This document shows, piece by piece, positions 1 to 7,866 of a stretch of DNA of 25,924 bases; the stretch's first letter is position 1; the number at the start of each line of letters is the position of its first letter. The stretch is taken from contig CAZWXK010000037.1 of the NCBI GenBank assembly GCA_964637875.1, positions 1 through 25,924 on the forward strand. The letters are read 5' to 3'. Position numbers and translations under genes: made by a program. The notes beneath the pieces are model-generated. The model worked only from the letters and a program-made list of their open reading frames with translations, did not search any database and was not told the origin of the DNA. The stretch is from UBA5972 sp964637875 (GTDB lineage: Bacteria > Pseudomonadota > Alphaproteobacteria > Rhodobacterales > Rhodobacteraceae).

Positions 1-2
1 CC

Positions 3-854
3 GAACAGGCCAACCGCCCGACCCAGGAAGAGGTCGAGGCCAGGCTCGGGCCCGATGAAAAGATGCGCAAGGGCCTCGACCCGAAATATCTGGCGCTGGT
101 TGCCCAGCTGCGCAAGACGGTGGCCAAACGCCCGAACGACCTGCGCGGCCAGCAGCTGCTGACCCAGCACGAGGCCCGGCTGGGAAATTTCGCCGCCGCG
201 CGCAAGGCCAAGCAGAGGGTGATCGAGATCAAGGGCGACGCCGCAACTGCAAATGACTATACCGATCTGGCCGAGCTGATGATCGTTGCCGCCGGGGGCT
301 ATGTATCGCCCAAGGCCGAGCGCGCGCTGGCCACGGCCGTCAAGCTGGACAATACCAACCCGCGTGCGCGGTATTATTCGGGGCTCGACTTCCTTCAGAA
401 CGGGCGGCCGGACCTGACCTATGACCTGTGGGCCGGATTGCTGGAACAGGGCCCGCCCGAGGCGCCCTGGATCGCCCCGATCAAGAGCCAGATCGCCGAG
501 GTTGCGCGTCTGGCGGGCCGGCCGGTGCCGGCGCTCGGGTCATCGGGCGAGGGCCCGCAGGCCGCACCACCGCTTGCGGGGCCGACGCCCGCGCAGGTTC
601 AGGCCGCCGGCAAGATGAGCGCGGCAGATCGCCAGAAATTCATTCGCTCGATGGTCGGACGGCTTTCCCGACGTCTGGAAAGCCAGGGCGGCAGCGCTGC
701 CGAGTGGGCGCGCCTGATCCGCGCCTATGGCGTGCTGGGCGAGCAGGACAAGGCGCGCGATGCGTTGAGACGGGCAACCGCCGCCCATGGCAGCGATGCG
801 GCCGCCATGGAACAGATCCGGGCGGCGGCCCAGGGTGCCGGGATCGGCGGGTGA
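3..854 (+). CDS. ccmI: CcmI, cytochrome c biogenesis TPR protein (3' part)
   Basis: This frame is open from the window edge, so the N-terminus, which normally holds two membrane segments, lies upstream. The visible 283 residues are the periplasmic TPR part. They contain helical repeat features such as the LRGQQLLTQHEARLGN stretch and a YYSGLDFLQNGRPD stretch typical of rhodobacterial CcmI. CcmI is the apocytochrome c chaperone that presents unfolded apocytochromes to the CcmF/CcmH haem ligation machinery at the periplasmic face of the inner membrane. The ATG at 63 is internal, because coding-like sequence in the same frame precedes it. The stop overlaps the GTG start of ruvX (GTGA at 851-854). 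The family call is confident; the full length cannot be seen. Confidence 0.88.
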   Translation, partial: EQANRPTQEEVEARLGPDEKMRKGLDPKYLALVAQLRKTVAKRPNDLRGQQLLTQHEARLGNFAAARKAKQRVIEIKGDAATANDYTDLAELMIVAAGGYVSPKAERALATAVKLDNTNPRARYYSGLDFLQNGRPDLTYDLWAGLLEQGPPEAPWIAPIKSQIAEVARLAGRPVPALGSSGEGPQAAPPLAGPTPAQVQAAGKMSAADRQKFIRSMVGRLSRRLESQGGSAAEWARLIRAYGVLGEQDKARDALRRATAAHGSDAAAMEQIRAAAQGAGIGG

Positions 855-1336
855 GCGATATCTTCGACGACATCACCGCATTTGCGCCCGCGATACCGCG
901 CGGTCGGCCGCTGGCCGGGCTGGACCTCGGCACCAGGACGATCGGCGTTGCGGTTTCCGACCGGCTGCTTTCGGTGGCAACGCCGATGCTGACGATCAGA
1001 CGCAGGAAATTCACCCAGGATGCCGCGCGGCTGCAGGAAATCCTGTCCGAACGCGACATCGGCGGGCTGGTGCTGGGGCTGCCACGCAACATGGATGCCT
1101 CGGAAGGCCCGCGCGCCCAGTCGACCCGTGCATTCGCCCGTAACCTGTCGCGTCTGATCGACCTGCCGATCTGCTTCTGGGACGAGCGCCTGTCAACCGT
1201 CGCCGCAGAACGGGCGCTGCTCGAAGCCGACACCTCGCGTCGGCGCCGCGCCGAGGTGATCGATCATGTCGCCGCCGCCTATATCCTGCAAGGGGCGCTG
1301 GATCGGCTGGCCAATCTCGGGCAGGCCCGGCCATGA
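851..1336 (+). CDS. ruvX: RuvX/YqgF, RNase H-fold nuclease
   Basis: This 161-residue protein of the YqgF family acts as a Holliday-junction resolvase-like enzyme and in 16S rRNA 5' maturation. The GTG start at 851 lies in the ccmI stop (GTGA). No ATG in this frame would keep the first catalytic residue. The RNase H-like signature GLDLGTRTIGVAVSD starts at residue 23, with catalytic Asp25. It is followed by the LVLGLPRNMDASEG strand-loop, the DERLST motif and the C-terminal DHVAAAYIL segment carrying the last acidic residue. Length is normal for the family, with a slightly long N-terminus. The stop overlaps the next gene by ATGA, which suggests translational coupling. Confidence 0.93.
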   Translation: MSDIFDDITAFAPAIPRGRPLAGLDLGTRTIGVAVSDRLLSVATPMLTIRRRKFTQDAARLQEILSERDIGGLVLGLPRNMDASEGPRAQSTRAFARNLSRLIDLPICFWDERLSTVAAERALLEADTSRRRRAEVIDHVAAAYILQGALDRLANLGQARP

Positions 1337-1566
1337 CCGAACCCGTCTGGGAACGCGATGAAATCGACAGCCCCTGTGTGGCGATCTGCGTGATCGATGA
1401 AAGGACGGAGTTGTGCATCGGCTGTCTGCGCCGGCGCGACGAGATCGCCCGGTGGTCGGCCATGGATGTGTGCGAGCGGCGTCAGATAATGGCCGAGCTC
1501 GAGTCGCGCAGGCCCATGCTGGCGCGGCGGCGTGGCGGCCGCAAGGGGCGTCACGGAACGCGGTAG
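1333..1566 (+). CDS. DUF1289 small cysteine-rich protein
   Basis: A 77-residue protein with four spaced cysteines, C15-x3-C19-x8-C28-x2-C31, followed by the EIARW motif. This is the DUF1289 signature (SPCVxIC...LCxGC...EIxxW). The cysteines probably bind a metal, either zinc or an Fe-S cluster; this is inferred from spacing only. The C-terminus is rich in arginine and lysine. The start overlaps the ruvX stop (ATGA at 1333-1336), making it the third gene of a ccmI-ruvX-DUF1289 run. Only nine bases separate its stop from the stop of the convergent PHP gene. The biochemical function is unknown. Confidence 0.88.
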   Translation: MTEPVWERDEIDSPCVAICVIDERTELCIGCLRRRDEIARWSAMDVCERRQIMAELESRRPMLARRRGGRKGRHGTR

Positions 1567-1575
1567 GTCCATCCT

Positions 1576-2505
1576 TCAATCGGGCCAGATCGGGTTTGAC
1601 CATGCCCTGCGGCCGGCCGCATCGATAAGGGTGATGCGGAACCAGGGGCTGGCGTTGACGCGGCTGAGCGGCAGGCGCGCCTGCGTCAGGGATTCGCCAA
1701 GCGCCTCTTCGGTGCCGACGCCCTGGCCCTGCAACACGATTGCCGAGACGGCGGAACAGCGCACATGCACATGGCGGTCGTCGATCTCGATATCGTGGAT
1801 TTCCGGGCCCATCGTCGAATACATCGCCCCCTGTTTCAGCGCCTCCAGCAATGCCTCGGGCGTGTTTTCGGTCGCCTTGACCATGACCCAGCCGCCAAAG
1901 GCATCGCCCTCGCCATTGCGGAAATGGGCATCATCGGTGGCGATGAAGCTGACCCTCTTGCCCGTGCGCGCCAGCAGATCGGCCGAATGCAGCCCCCGGC
2001 CGCGATCGGTTTCGACCTGCGAGCCGTGGTTATAGACCTCGACCGCATGTGCCGCGTCGATCGAGATCATCTCGGCCTCGGTCAGGCCCGACCATTCGGG
2101 GTGCACGATGGCCACGAATGCGCCGGCGTCACGCGCGCGGCGGGCGATTTCGGGCGCGCTTTCCTGATCTTCCACCGGCATGAAATGGGGCGAATTGCCG
2201 GGCGCGAAATCAAAGGGCAGGCCGACGGCAAGGATATGCCACAGATCGCCGTTTTCCATAGCGCCCGAATGCAGCTCGGCCCCGATCAGGGTGGTAAAGC
2301 TGTCATCGCGAAAAGGGCGGGTATCGGTGATGGGATAGTCGAACAACCCGACGAAATGATCGGTCAGGGCAAGGAAATCATATCCCTGCGCCTTGTAGCG
2401 GCGGCAGACCTCGGCCACGTCCAGCGCACCGTCGGAGGCGGTGCAATGGGTATGGATATTGCCGCGCCAGAAGCGGCCGGGATTGTCGAATGCAGCAGGG
2501 CGCAT
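1576..2505 (-). CDS. PHP-domain metal-dependent phosphoesterase-like protein
   Basis: A 309-residue protein of the PHP superfamily (DNA polymerase III alpha/HisJ-type phosphoesterase fold). Metal-binding motifs are visible: HTHCTASDG (H18, H20), the following TDHF, an ELHSG segment with Glu and His, IVHPEW, and TDDAH near residue 214. An AAGGA-like ribosome site precedes the ATG at 2505. An upstream in-frame ATG at 2577 would add 24 residues unlike the family. It is the last gene of the minus-strand run, 99 bases after the crotonase stop, so it may have its own promoter. The natural substrate is unknown; a PHP phosphoesterase acting on small phosphate esters or nucleotides is the family-level guess. 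Confidence 0.85.
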   Translation of the reverse strand: MRPAAFDNPGRFWRGNIHTHCTASDGALDVAEVCRRYKAQGYDFLALTDHFVGLFDYPITDTRPFRDDSFTTLIGAELHSGAMENGDLWHILAVGLPFDFAPGNSPHFMPVEDQESAPEIARRARDAGAFVAIVHPEWSGLTEAEMISIDAAHAVEVYNHGSQVETDRGRGLHSADLLARTGKRVSFIATDDAHFRNGEGDAFGGWVMVKATENTPEALLEALKQGAMYSTMGPEIHDIEIDDRHVHVRCSAVSAIVLQGQGVGTEEALGESLTQARLPLSRVNASPWFRITLIDAAGRRAWSNPIWPD

Positions 2506-2604
2506 GGTCGATGTCCTTGTCCTGTTCGCCGTGGTTTTGCCCCGGCTTGCCGGTGCCATACCGACCATTTGCGACATTTCGTTGAAGGCCGATGTCGAAT
2601 TCGG

Positions 2605-3393
2605 TCACTGGCGAAAGCGGCTGAAATCGGGGGGACGTTTTTCGAGGAAGGCGTTGATACCCTCGGCGGCCTCGGCCCCGCCCTGTGCGGTGGCCATCGA
2701 TTGCACTTCGGCGTCAAGCTGGGCATCCAGCGGCTGCCTGCGCGCCGTCTGCGCCAGTTTCTTGATCGCGGCCAGCGCGGCGGGCGGCAGGGCGGCCAGG
2801 CGCGCGCCCAGGGCAAGGGCCTCGTCCACGGCCTTGCCGTTGGCGGTCAGACGGTTGACCGCCCCCAACTGGTGCAGCCGGCTGACGGGCAGCTTGTCAC
2901 CCAGCATCAGCATTTCATTGACCAGCTGGCGCGGCGCGAATTCCGACAGGAAAGAGGTTGCCCCGCCATCGGGTGTCAGGCCGATGCGCACATAGGACAG
3001 CGCGATATAGGCGTCGTCTGCCGCCACCACCATGTCGCAGGCCAGCGCCAGCGAGGCCCCGGCCCCGGCGGCCCCGCCCTCGATGGCGGCGATCACCGGG
3101 CGGGGGCAGTCGCGGATTGCACGGATCACCCCATGCAGCCCGTTTATGGCGGCAACCCTTTCGTCGTGGCCCATGGCGGCGCGGGTTTTCAGAACGTTGA
3201 TATTGCCGCCCGCGCAAAAGAACCCGCCCGCGCCCGACAGCACCACGGCGGCGATTGCCGGGTCATCGGCGGCCTGCGCAAGGGCCGCACGCAGGCCTTC
3301 GTAATATTCGACGCTCAGCGCGTTGCGGGCCGCCGGGTTGTTGTTGACCACATGCAGAACCGCGCCCGACCTCGATGTCAGCACGCCGGCCAT
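2605..3393 (-). CDS. Crotonase-family enzyme, PaaG/oxepin-CoA hydrolase-like
   Basis: A 262-residue enoyl-CoA hydratase/isomerase superfamily protein. Oxyanion-hole regions are present (FFCAGGNIN at about 58-66, AAGAGASLALACD at 108-120). The two glutamates of true crotonases are absent: the first position is Ser114 (ASLALACD) and the second is Tyr134. Asp142 sits in LTPDGG, as in PaaG-type isomerases. Isomerisation or oxepin-CoA hydrolase (alternative type) chemistry is therefore likelier than simple hydration; this is inference from motif alignment by eye. The ATG overlaps the stop of the upstream fadJ-like gene by one base (TGATG). FadJ supplies a complete hydratase domain, so this protein may process a branched, unsaturated or ring-derived acyl-CoA. 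Confidence 0.85.
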   Translation of the reverse strand: MAGVLTSRSGAVLHVVNNNPAARNALSVEYYEGLRAALAQAADDPAIAAVVLSGAGGFFCAGGNINVLKTRAAMGHDERVAAINGLHGVIRAIRDCPRPVIAAIEGGAAGAGASLALACDMVVAADDAYIALSYVRIGLTPDGGATSFLSEFAPRQLVNEMLMLGDKLPVSRLHQLGAVNRLTANGKAVDEALALGARLAALPPAALAAIKKLAQTARRQPLDAQLDAEVQSMATAQGGAEAAEGINAFLEKRPPDFSRFRQ

Positions 3394-5516
3394 CAGTCGG
3401 CCGCCTTGTTGAGGTCGTCAAGGCTGCGCCCTTCGGCCACCAGACGTTCGAGCAGGGGCGAGGGACGCCAGAAATGCGCGTCCTCGGCCGCCCAGGCGCG
3501 CAGATTCGACAGGATCACGTCAAGCCCGGTCATGTCGGCGTATTTCATCGGCCCGCCCCGCCAGCGCGGAAAGGCATAGCCGTTCAGCAGCGTCACATCC
3601 ACATCCAGCGGACGCAGGGCGATGCCTTCGTCCACGATCTTGCAGCCCTCGTTGATCATGGCGGCAAGATAGCGGTCGCGGATCTCGTCGGGCGAAAAGG
3701 CGCGCGGGGTGATGTTCTTGCGCGCACGCTCCGCCTCGATGATGGCCAGAACCTCGGGGTCGGGGCGGCCGCGGGGGGATTTGTCGTCATAGGTGTAGTA
3801 GCCGCGCCCGGTCTTTTGCCCGAACCAGCCGCGTTCGCACAATTGGTCGGGGATATCGACATAGCGTTCCTCGGGCGGGCGGGTTGCGGCGCGGCGTTTG
3901 CGCGCGGCCCAGCTGATATCGCCACCGGCAAGGTCAACCACCTGATACGGCCCCATGGGAAAGCCGAAATCGCGAATGGCGGCGTCGATGTCATAGGGCG
4001 AGGCGCCGTCCTCCATCATGTAGTCGGCGGCGCGGCGATAGACGGCCAGCATGCGGTTGCCGATGAACCCGTCACAGACGCCCGCGCGCACCGGCACCTT
4101 GCCCAGCCTTTTTGCCAGGGCAAAGGCGGTCACCACCACGTCATCGGCGACCCGCGCGGGCACCACGATTTCAAGCAGCTTCATGATATTGGCAGGCGAA
4201 AAGAAATGCAGCCCGATCACATCCTGCGGGCGCGCGGTGCTGGCGGCGATCTCGTCGATATCCAGATACGAGGTATTGGTCGCCAGCACGGCGCCGGGGC
4301 GCAAGACGCGGTCAAGCTCGGCAAACACCGCCTTTTTCACGTCCATGTCCTCGAACACCGCCTCGACCACCAGATCGCACCCCTCCAGTGCGCCATAATC
4401 GGTTGCGCCCGAAAAACGGCCCATGATGGCGGATTTGTCGGCATCAGTCATCCGGCCCTTCTTGATGTTGCGATCAAAGACACGCTCGACATTGGCGCGG
4501 CCACGGGCAAGGCTTTCGTCGTCGCGCTCGACCATCACCACCGGCAAACCCGATTGCAGCATGGCCACCGCAATGCCCGCGCCCATGGTGCCGCCGCCGA
4601 CCACACCAAGACGGTCGATCGCGCGTGGACGGGCGGTTTTTGCCTCGGGGATGCGGGCACTCTGGCGTTCGGCGAAAAAGGCATGGATCATGCCCTTTGA
4701 CTGGTCAGAGCCAAGACATTCCATGAAGGCGGCGCGTTCCTTTTTCATGCCCTCGGCAAAGGGGGTTTCCGCCGCCGCCTGAACGCAATCGACGATCATG
4801 AAGGGCGATTTCTGGCCGCGCGCGCGCCGCTCCAGCTGCGCCCGGCGGGCCTGACATTCCGCAATGAAGGCGTCTTTGTCGGCGATCCCCTCGGCGCGCT
4901 GGCTGGTGGGGCGCGCGCCGGCACCCCGGGCCAGCAGGCGGCGGGCGTAATCGGCGCTTGCCGCGCGCAGGTCGTCGGTGTCGGCGATTTCGTCGATCAC
5001 CCCGATTTCAAGCGCGCGCGACGCCTTGATCGGCTTGCCCGTCAGCATCAGGTCCAGCGCCGGCCCCGCCCCGGTGATGCGCGGCATGCGCTGGGTGCCG
5101 CCGGCGCCGGGCAAAAGGCCCAGATTGACCTCGGGCAGACCGACGCGGGTTGACGGCAGGGCGATGCGGTAATGGGCCGACAGCGCAATTTCAAAGCCCC
5201 CGCCCAGCGCCGTGCCATGCAGCGCAGCAATCACGGGCTTGGGGCAGTCCTCGATGGTCTGGCAGACATCGGGCAGAAAGGGTTCAAGCGGCGGCTTGCC
5301 GAATTCTGTGATGTCGGCGCCCGCGGGAAAGGTGCGCCCGCGCGCGATGATGACAACCGCCTGCACGGCGGGGTCGTCGCCCGCGCGCTGCACCCCCTCG
5401 GCCAGCCCCTGGCGCACCAGCTGGCCAAGCGCGTTGACCGGCGGGTTGTCAATGGTCAGAAAGGCGATACCGTCTTCGATTTCCAGACTGACCTTGTCGG
5501 TGATCTGCTCTGTCAT
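3393..5516 (-). CDS. FadJ/FadB-type enoyl-CoA hydratase / 3-hydroxyacyl-CoA dehydrogenase
   Basis: A 707-residue fusion enzyme carrying out two consecutive beta-oxidation steps in the cytoplasm. The N-terminal crotonase domain (about 1-190) keeps both catalytic glutamates: E109 in GGGFEIALSAHYR and E129 in LPEVNLGLLPGAGG. A linker follows, then the NAD-binding motif GVVGGGTMGAG near residue 308. Next come the dehydrogenase motifs ATNTSYL, GLHFFSPANIM (catalytic His) and GFIGNR, and two C-terminal 3HCDH domains ending in RWRGGPM. The ATG at 5516 is preceded by AGGGGAA at good distance; an upstream in-frame ATG at 5558 is less likely. It lies 19 bases after the SDR gene and is coupled to the downstream crotonase gene. 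No matching thiolase gene (FadI/FadA) is adjacent. Confidence 0.94.
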   Translation of the reverse strand: MTEQITDKVSLEIEDGIAFLTIDNPPVNALGQLVRQGLAEGVQRAGDDPAVQAVVIIARGRTFPAGADITEFGKPPLEPFLPDVCQTIEDCPKPVIAALHGTALGGGFEIALSAHYRIALPSTRVGLPEVNLGLLPGAGGTQRMPRITGAGPALDLMLTGKPIKASRALEIGVIDEIADTDDLRAASADYARRLLARGAGARPTSQRAEGIADKDAFIAECQARRAQLERRARGQKSPFMIVDCVQAAAETPFAEGMKKERAAFMECLGSDQSKGMIHAFFAERQSARIPEAKTARPRAIDRLGVVGGGTMGAGIAVAMLQSGLPVVMVERDDESLARGRANVERVFDRNIKKGRMTDADKSAIMGRFSGATDYGALEGCDLVVEAVFEDMDVKKAVFAELDRVLRPGAVLATNTSYLDIDEIAASTARPQDVIGLHFFSPANIMKLLEIVVPARVADDVVVTAFALAKRLGKVPVRAGVCDGFIGNRMLAVYRRAADYMMEDGASPYDIDAAIRDFGFPMGPYQVVDLAGGDISWAARKRRAATRPPEERYVDIPDQLCERGWFGQKTGRGYYTYDDKSPRGRPDPEVLAIIEAERARKNITPRAFSPDEIRDRYLAAMINEGCKIVDEGIALRPLDVDVTLLNGYAFPRWRGGPMKYADMTGLDVILSNLRAWAAEDAHFWRPSPLLERLVAEGRSLDDLNKAAD

Positions 5517-5535
5517 CCCGTGTTCCCCTGTTGTG

Positions 5536-6309
5536 TCATACCGCGTGCAAGCCGCCATCCACCGACAGCGTTTCGCCGGTCATGAAACTGTTTTCGCTGC
5601 TGGCGGCAAACATGATCGCCTGCACCACCTCGTCAACCTGCGCGACGCGGCCCATGGGCACGTTGCGCACAAGCCCCGCCTCGGCGGCCTCGCGGCCCTT
5701 GGGCGAGGCATCGAGAAATTCGTTCAGCATGGCGGTGTTGGCAAATGACGGGCAGACCGCATTCACCCGCACGCCCCGACGCGCATATTCGGCGGCAGCC
5801 GAGCGCGTCAGCCCCACCACCCCATGCTTGGCCGCCGCATAGATCGCCAGAAAGGGCGCGCCCATCAGCCCCGCGGCCGAGGCGATGTTGACGATGGCCC
5901 CGCCGGTGCCGGTTTCCTGAAACTGACCCTCCATCACCGGCAATTGCGCCTGCATGGCATAGAACACGCCCATCAGGTCGATCTCGATCACGTCGCGGGC
6001 CAGGTCGATATCGGTTTCGGGCAGGCGCGCCATGGGCTGCACGATGCCGGCATTGTTGACGGCAATGTCCAGCACGCCGAATTCGCTGCGGGCCAGATCC
6101 ACCAGATCGTCATGCAGCGCCGGGTCGGTCACATCGCCCGCCAGCGTCGCGACCTCGGCATCAAGCGTATCGGCGAATGCACGCAACGCGCCCCTGTCGC
6201 GATCGCTCAGAACCAGACGCGCGCCCGCCTCGGCAAAGGCCTCGGCCGTGGCGCTGCCGAAACCGCCGGCCGCGCCGGTGATCAGAACCGTCTTGCCCTG
6301 AAACCTCAT
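5536..6309 (-). CDS. SDR family oxidoreductase (NAD-dependent type)
   Basis: A 257-residue classical short-chain dehydrogenase. It shows the TGAAGGFG cofactor motif (11-18), NNAG at 85-88, and the catalytic Ser144, Tyr157 and Lys161 (YAAAK). Asp36 at the end of beta-2 (LSDRD) predicts NAD rather than NADP. The C-terminal GETLSVDGG motif is typical of FabG-like SDRs. The ATG at 6309 has AGAGAGG upstream; an earlier ATG at 6339 is rejected on length. It lies between the phosphotransferase gene (49 bases) and the fadJ-like gene (19 bases). Within this operon it probably oxidises a hydroxyacyl-CoA or a hydroxy group of the growth substrate; the substrate is not readable from sequence. Confidence 0.9.
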   Translation of the reverse strand: MRFQGKTVLITGAAGGFGSATAEAFAEAGARLVLSDRDRGALRAFADTLDAEVATLAGDVTDPALHDDLVDLARSEFGVLDIAVNNAGIVQPMARLPETDIDLARDVIEIDLMGVFYAMQAQLPVMEGQFQETGTGGAIVNIASAAGLMGAPFLAIYAAAKHGVVGLTRSAAAEYARRGVRVNAVCPSFANTAMLNEFLDASPKGREAAEAGLVRNVPMGRVAQVDEVVQAIMFAASSENSFMTGETLSVDGGLHAV

Positions 6310-6358
6310 GGTGCGCCTCTCTGCTTCTTCTTTGCACAAATACTCATCTCACCCCCCA

Positions 6359-7399
6359 TCATGCGCCCCGCCCTGTCAGATCAACGGCCATGCGGGCCAG
6401 AACCGGGATCGCCTGGGCCATTTCGCGCGCGCGCTCGGGGTTCGAGGCATTGCCGTCATGGGCGCGCCGCACCACGCCCTGCAAAATGGCGGCAAGGCGG
6501 AAAAAGGAAAAGGCCAGATAGAAGTTCCAGTTCTCGATTTCCGGCAAACCCCGACGCCGGCAATAGGCGGTCACATATTCGGCCTCGTCCGGCAGGCCCA
6601 GCGCGTGACGATCCAGCCCGCCCAGCCCACGCATCCCCGCGTCATGGGGCAGACGCCACTGCATGCACTGATAGGCCAGATCGGCCAGCGGGTGGCCCAG
6701 GGTGGACAGCTCCCAGTCCAGCAGGGCGATGACACGCGGGCTGTCCGGGGCAAAGATCATGTTGTCGAGCCGATAGTCCCCATGCACCAGCGCCGCCGCC
6801 CCGTCATCGGCGGGCATGTTTTCCAGCAGCCAGTCGATGAGGCGGTCCATGTCGGGGATCGGTTCCATCACCGAGGCGCGATACTGCTTGATCCAGCGGT
6901 CGGTCTGGCGGGCAAAATAGTTGCCGGGTCGGCCGAAATCGGACAGGCCGACAGCCGTGACATCGACATTGTGCAACGCCGCAAGCGTCTGGTTCATGGC
7001 ATCATAGATCGCGCCGCGTTCGGCCCTGTCCAGCTCGGGCAGGGCCGGATCCCAGAAGATGCGCCCGTCGAGATACTCCATGACGAAAAACATGCGCCCC
7101 AGCGGATTGTCGGCGTCATCATCAAGGGCAAGGTGATACATGCGCGGCACCGGCACGTCGCTGCCCGCCAATGCCGACATGACGCGATATTCGCGATCCA
7201 CCTGATGCGCCGATTTCAACAGCTTGCCCGGCGGCTTGGCGCGCAGCACATATCTGCCCGAGCGCGCGGTCAACAGCCAGGTCGGGTTCGACTGGCCAGT
7301 GCCGAACTTGCTGGCCTCATGCAGGCCTTCGAGCCCCTCGACATGGCGTTCCAGATAGCGCCCCAGCGCGGCGATATCCCCCAACCCCTGATCGGTCAT
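6359..7399 (-). CDS. APH/ACAD10-type phosphotransferase family protein
   Basis: A 346-residue kinase-fold protein of the aminoglycoside phosphotransferase superfamily, in the subgroup found fused in mammalian ACAD10/ACAD11 and in bacterial LvaA. The catalytic loop HGDYRLDN spans 206-213 (Asp208), and the metal-binding Asp228 lies in LLDWE, followed by STLGHPLADLAY. The N-terminal ATP-binding part includes TWLL..YVLRAKPPG and an E-rich helix. It is more likely to phosphorylate an acyl-CoA hydroxyl group than an antibiotic, because it sits in an acyl-CoA operon. The start overlaps the maoC stop (ATGA at 7396-7399). No ACAD partner is seen in the window. Confidence 0.9.
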   Translation of the reverse strand: MTDQGLGDIAALGRYLERHVEGLEGLHEASKFGTGQSNPTWLLTARSGRYVLRAKPPGKLLKSAHQVDREYRVMSALAGSDVPVPRMYHLALDDDADNPLGRMFFVMEYLDGRIFWDPALPELDRAERGAIYDAMNQTLAALHNVDVTAVGLSDFGRPGNYFARQTDRWIKQYRASVMEPIPDMDRLIDWLLENMPADDGAAALVHGDYRLDNMIFAPDSPRVIALLDWELSTLGHPLADLAYQCMQWRLPHDAGMRGLGGLDRHALGLPDEAEYVTAYCRRRGLPEIENWNFYLAFSFFRLAAILQGVVRRAHDGNASNPERAREMAQAIPVLARMAVDLTGRGA

Positions 7400-7866
7400 T
7401 TCCCGTTCCCGTCCTTCATCACATGCAGCAAGACCTGTTCGGCAACCAGCGCCGGGGTTTCGATATCCTCGATCTCGACCCGGCTTTCAAAGACGCACAT
7501 ATAGCGGCCCGGTTCGCGCTCCTCGGCGCTTGTCATGCGGATATGCACGCGCACGCGTGCGCCCGCGGGGACCGGATGCAGAAACCGCACCCTGTTCAGA
7601 CCGTAATTGATCGTCAGCGCCTTGTCGCGGATTTCGGGAAAGACCTGCTTGCCCAGATGGCTGAGCAGCGACAGCGTCAGAAACCCATGCGCGATGGTGC
7701 CGCCAAAGGGCGATTCGCTGCGTGCGCGGTCGGGATCGACATGAATGAACTGACGATCCTCGGTGACCTCGGCAAATGCGTTGATGCGGTCCTGGTCGAT
7801 GGTCAGCCAGTCGGAATGACCCAGATCGCGACCCACCAGCGCCACGAATTCGTCAATGCCGATCAT
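7396..7866 (-). CDS. MaoC-family (R)-specific enoyl-CoA hydratase-like protein
   Basis: A 156-residue single hot-dog domain protein. The hydratase-2 signature is present: Asp37 and His42 with the PhaJ spacing (D-x4-H in TEDRQFIHVD), followed by the SPFGGTIAHGFLTL segment. The family adds water to trans-2-enoyl-CoA to give the (R)-3-hydroxy product. The closing RVRFLHPVPAG motif is typical of MaoC-like dehydratases. The ATG overlaps the upstream SDR stop by one base (TGATG). The pairing with a neighbouring SDR suggests a hydration and oxidation step using (R)-stereochemistry, complementary to the (S)-specific FadJ domain. The exact substrate is unknown. Confidence 0.92.
   Translation of the reverse strand: MIGIDEFVALVGRDLGHSDWLTIDQDRINAFAEVTEDRQFIHVDPDRARSESPFGGTIAHGFLTLSLLSHLGKQVFPEIRDKALTINYGLNRVRFLHPVPAGARVRVHIRMTSAEEREPGRYMCVFESRVEIEDIETPALVAEQVLLHVMKDGNGK

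Noticed and set aside
2542..2553. CCGGC/GCCGG hairpin between the PHP and crotonase genes as a terminator
   Set aside because: On the transcribed (minus) strand it is followed by A residues rather than T residues, and the arms are only five bases.
1765..3579. Very long open frame on the plus strand (604 codons)
   Set aside because: It is antisense to the PHP and crotonase genes, which have clear motifs. Long antisense frames are common in GC-rich genomes, and this one shows no family signature.
3375..4700. 441-codon plus-strand frame opposite the fadJ-like gene
   Set aside because: Shadow of a well-supported gene; the translation is rich in Gly, His and Arg without recognisable motifs.
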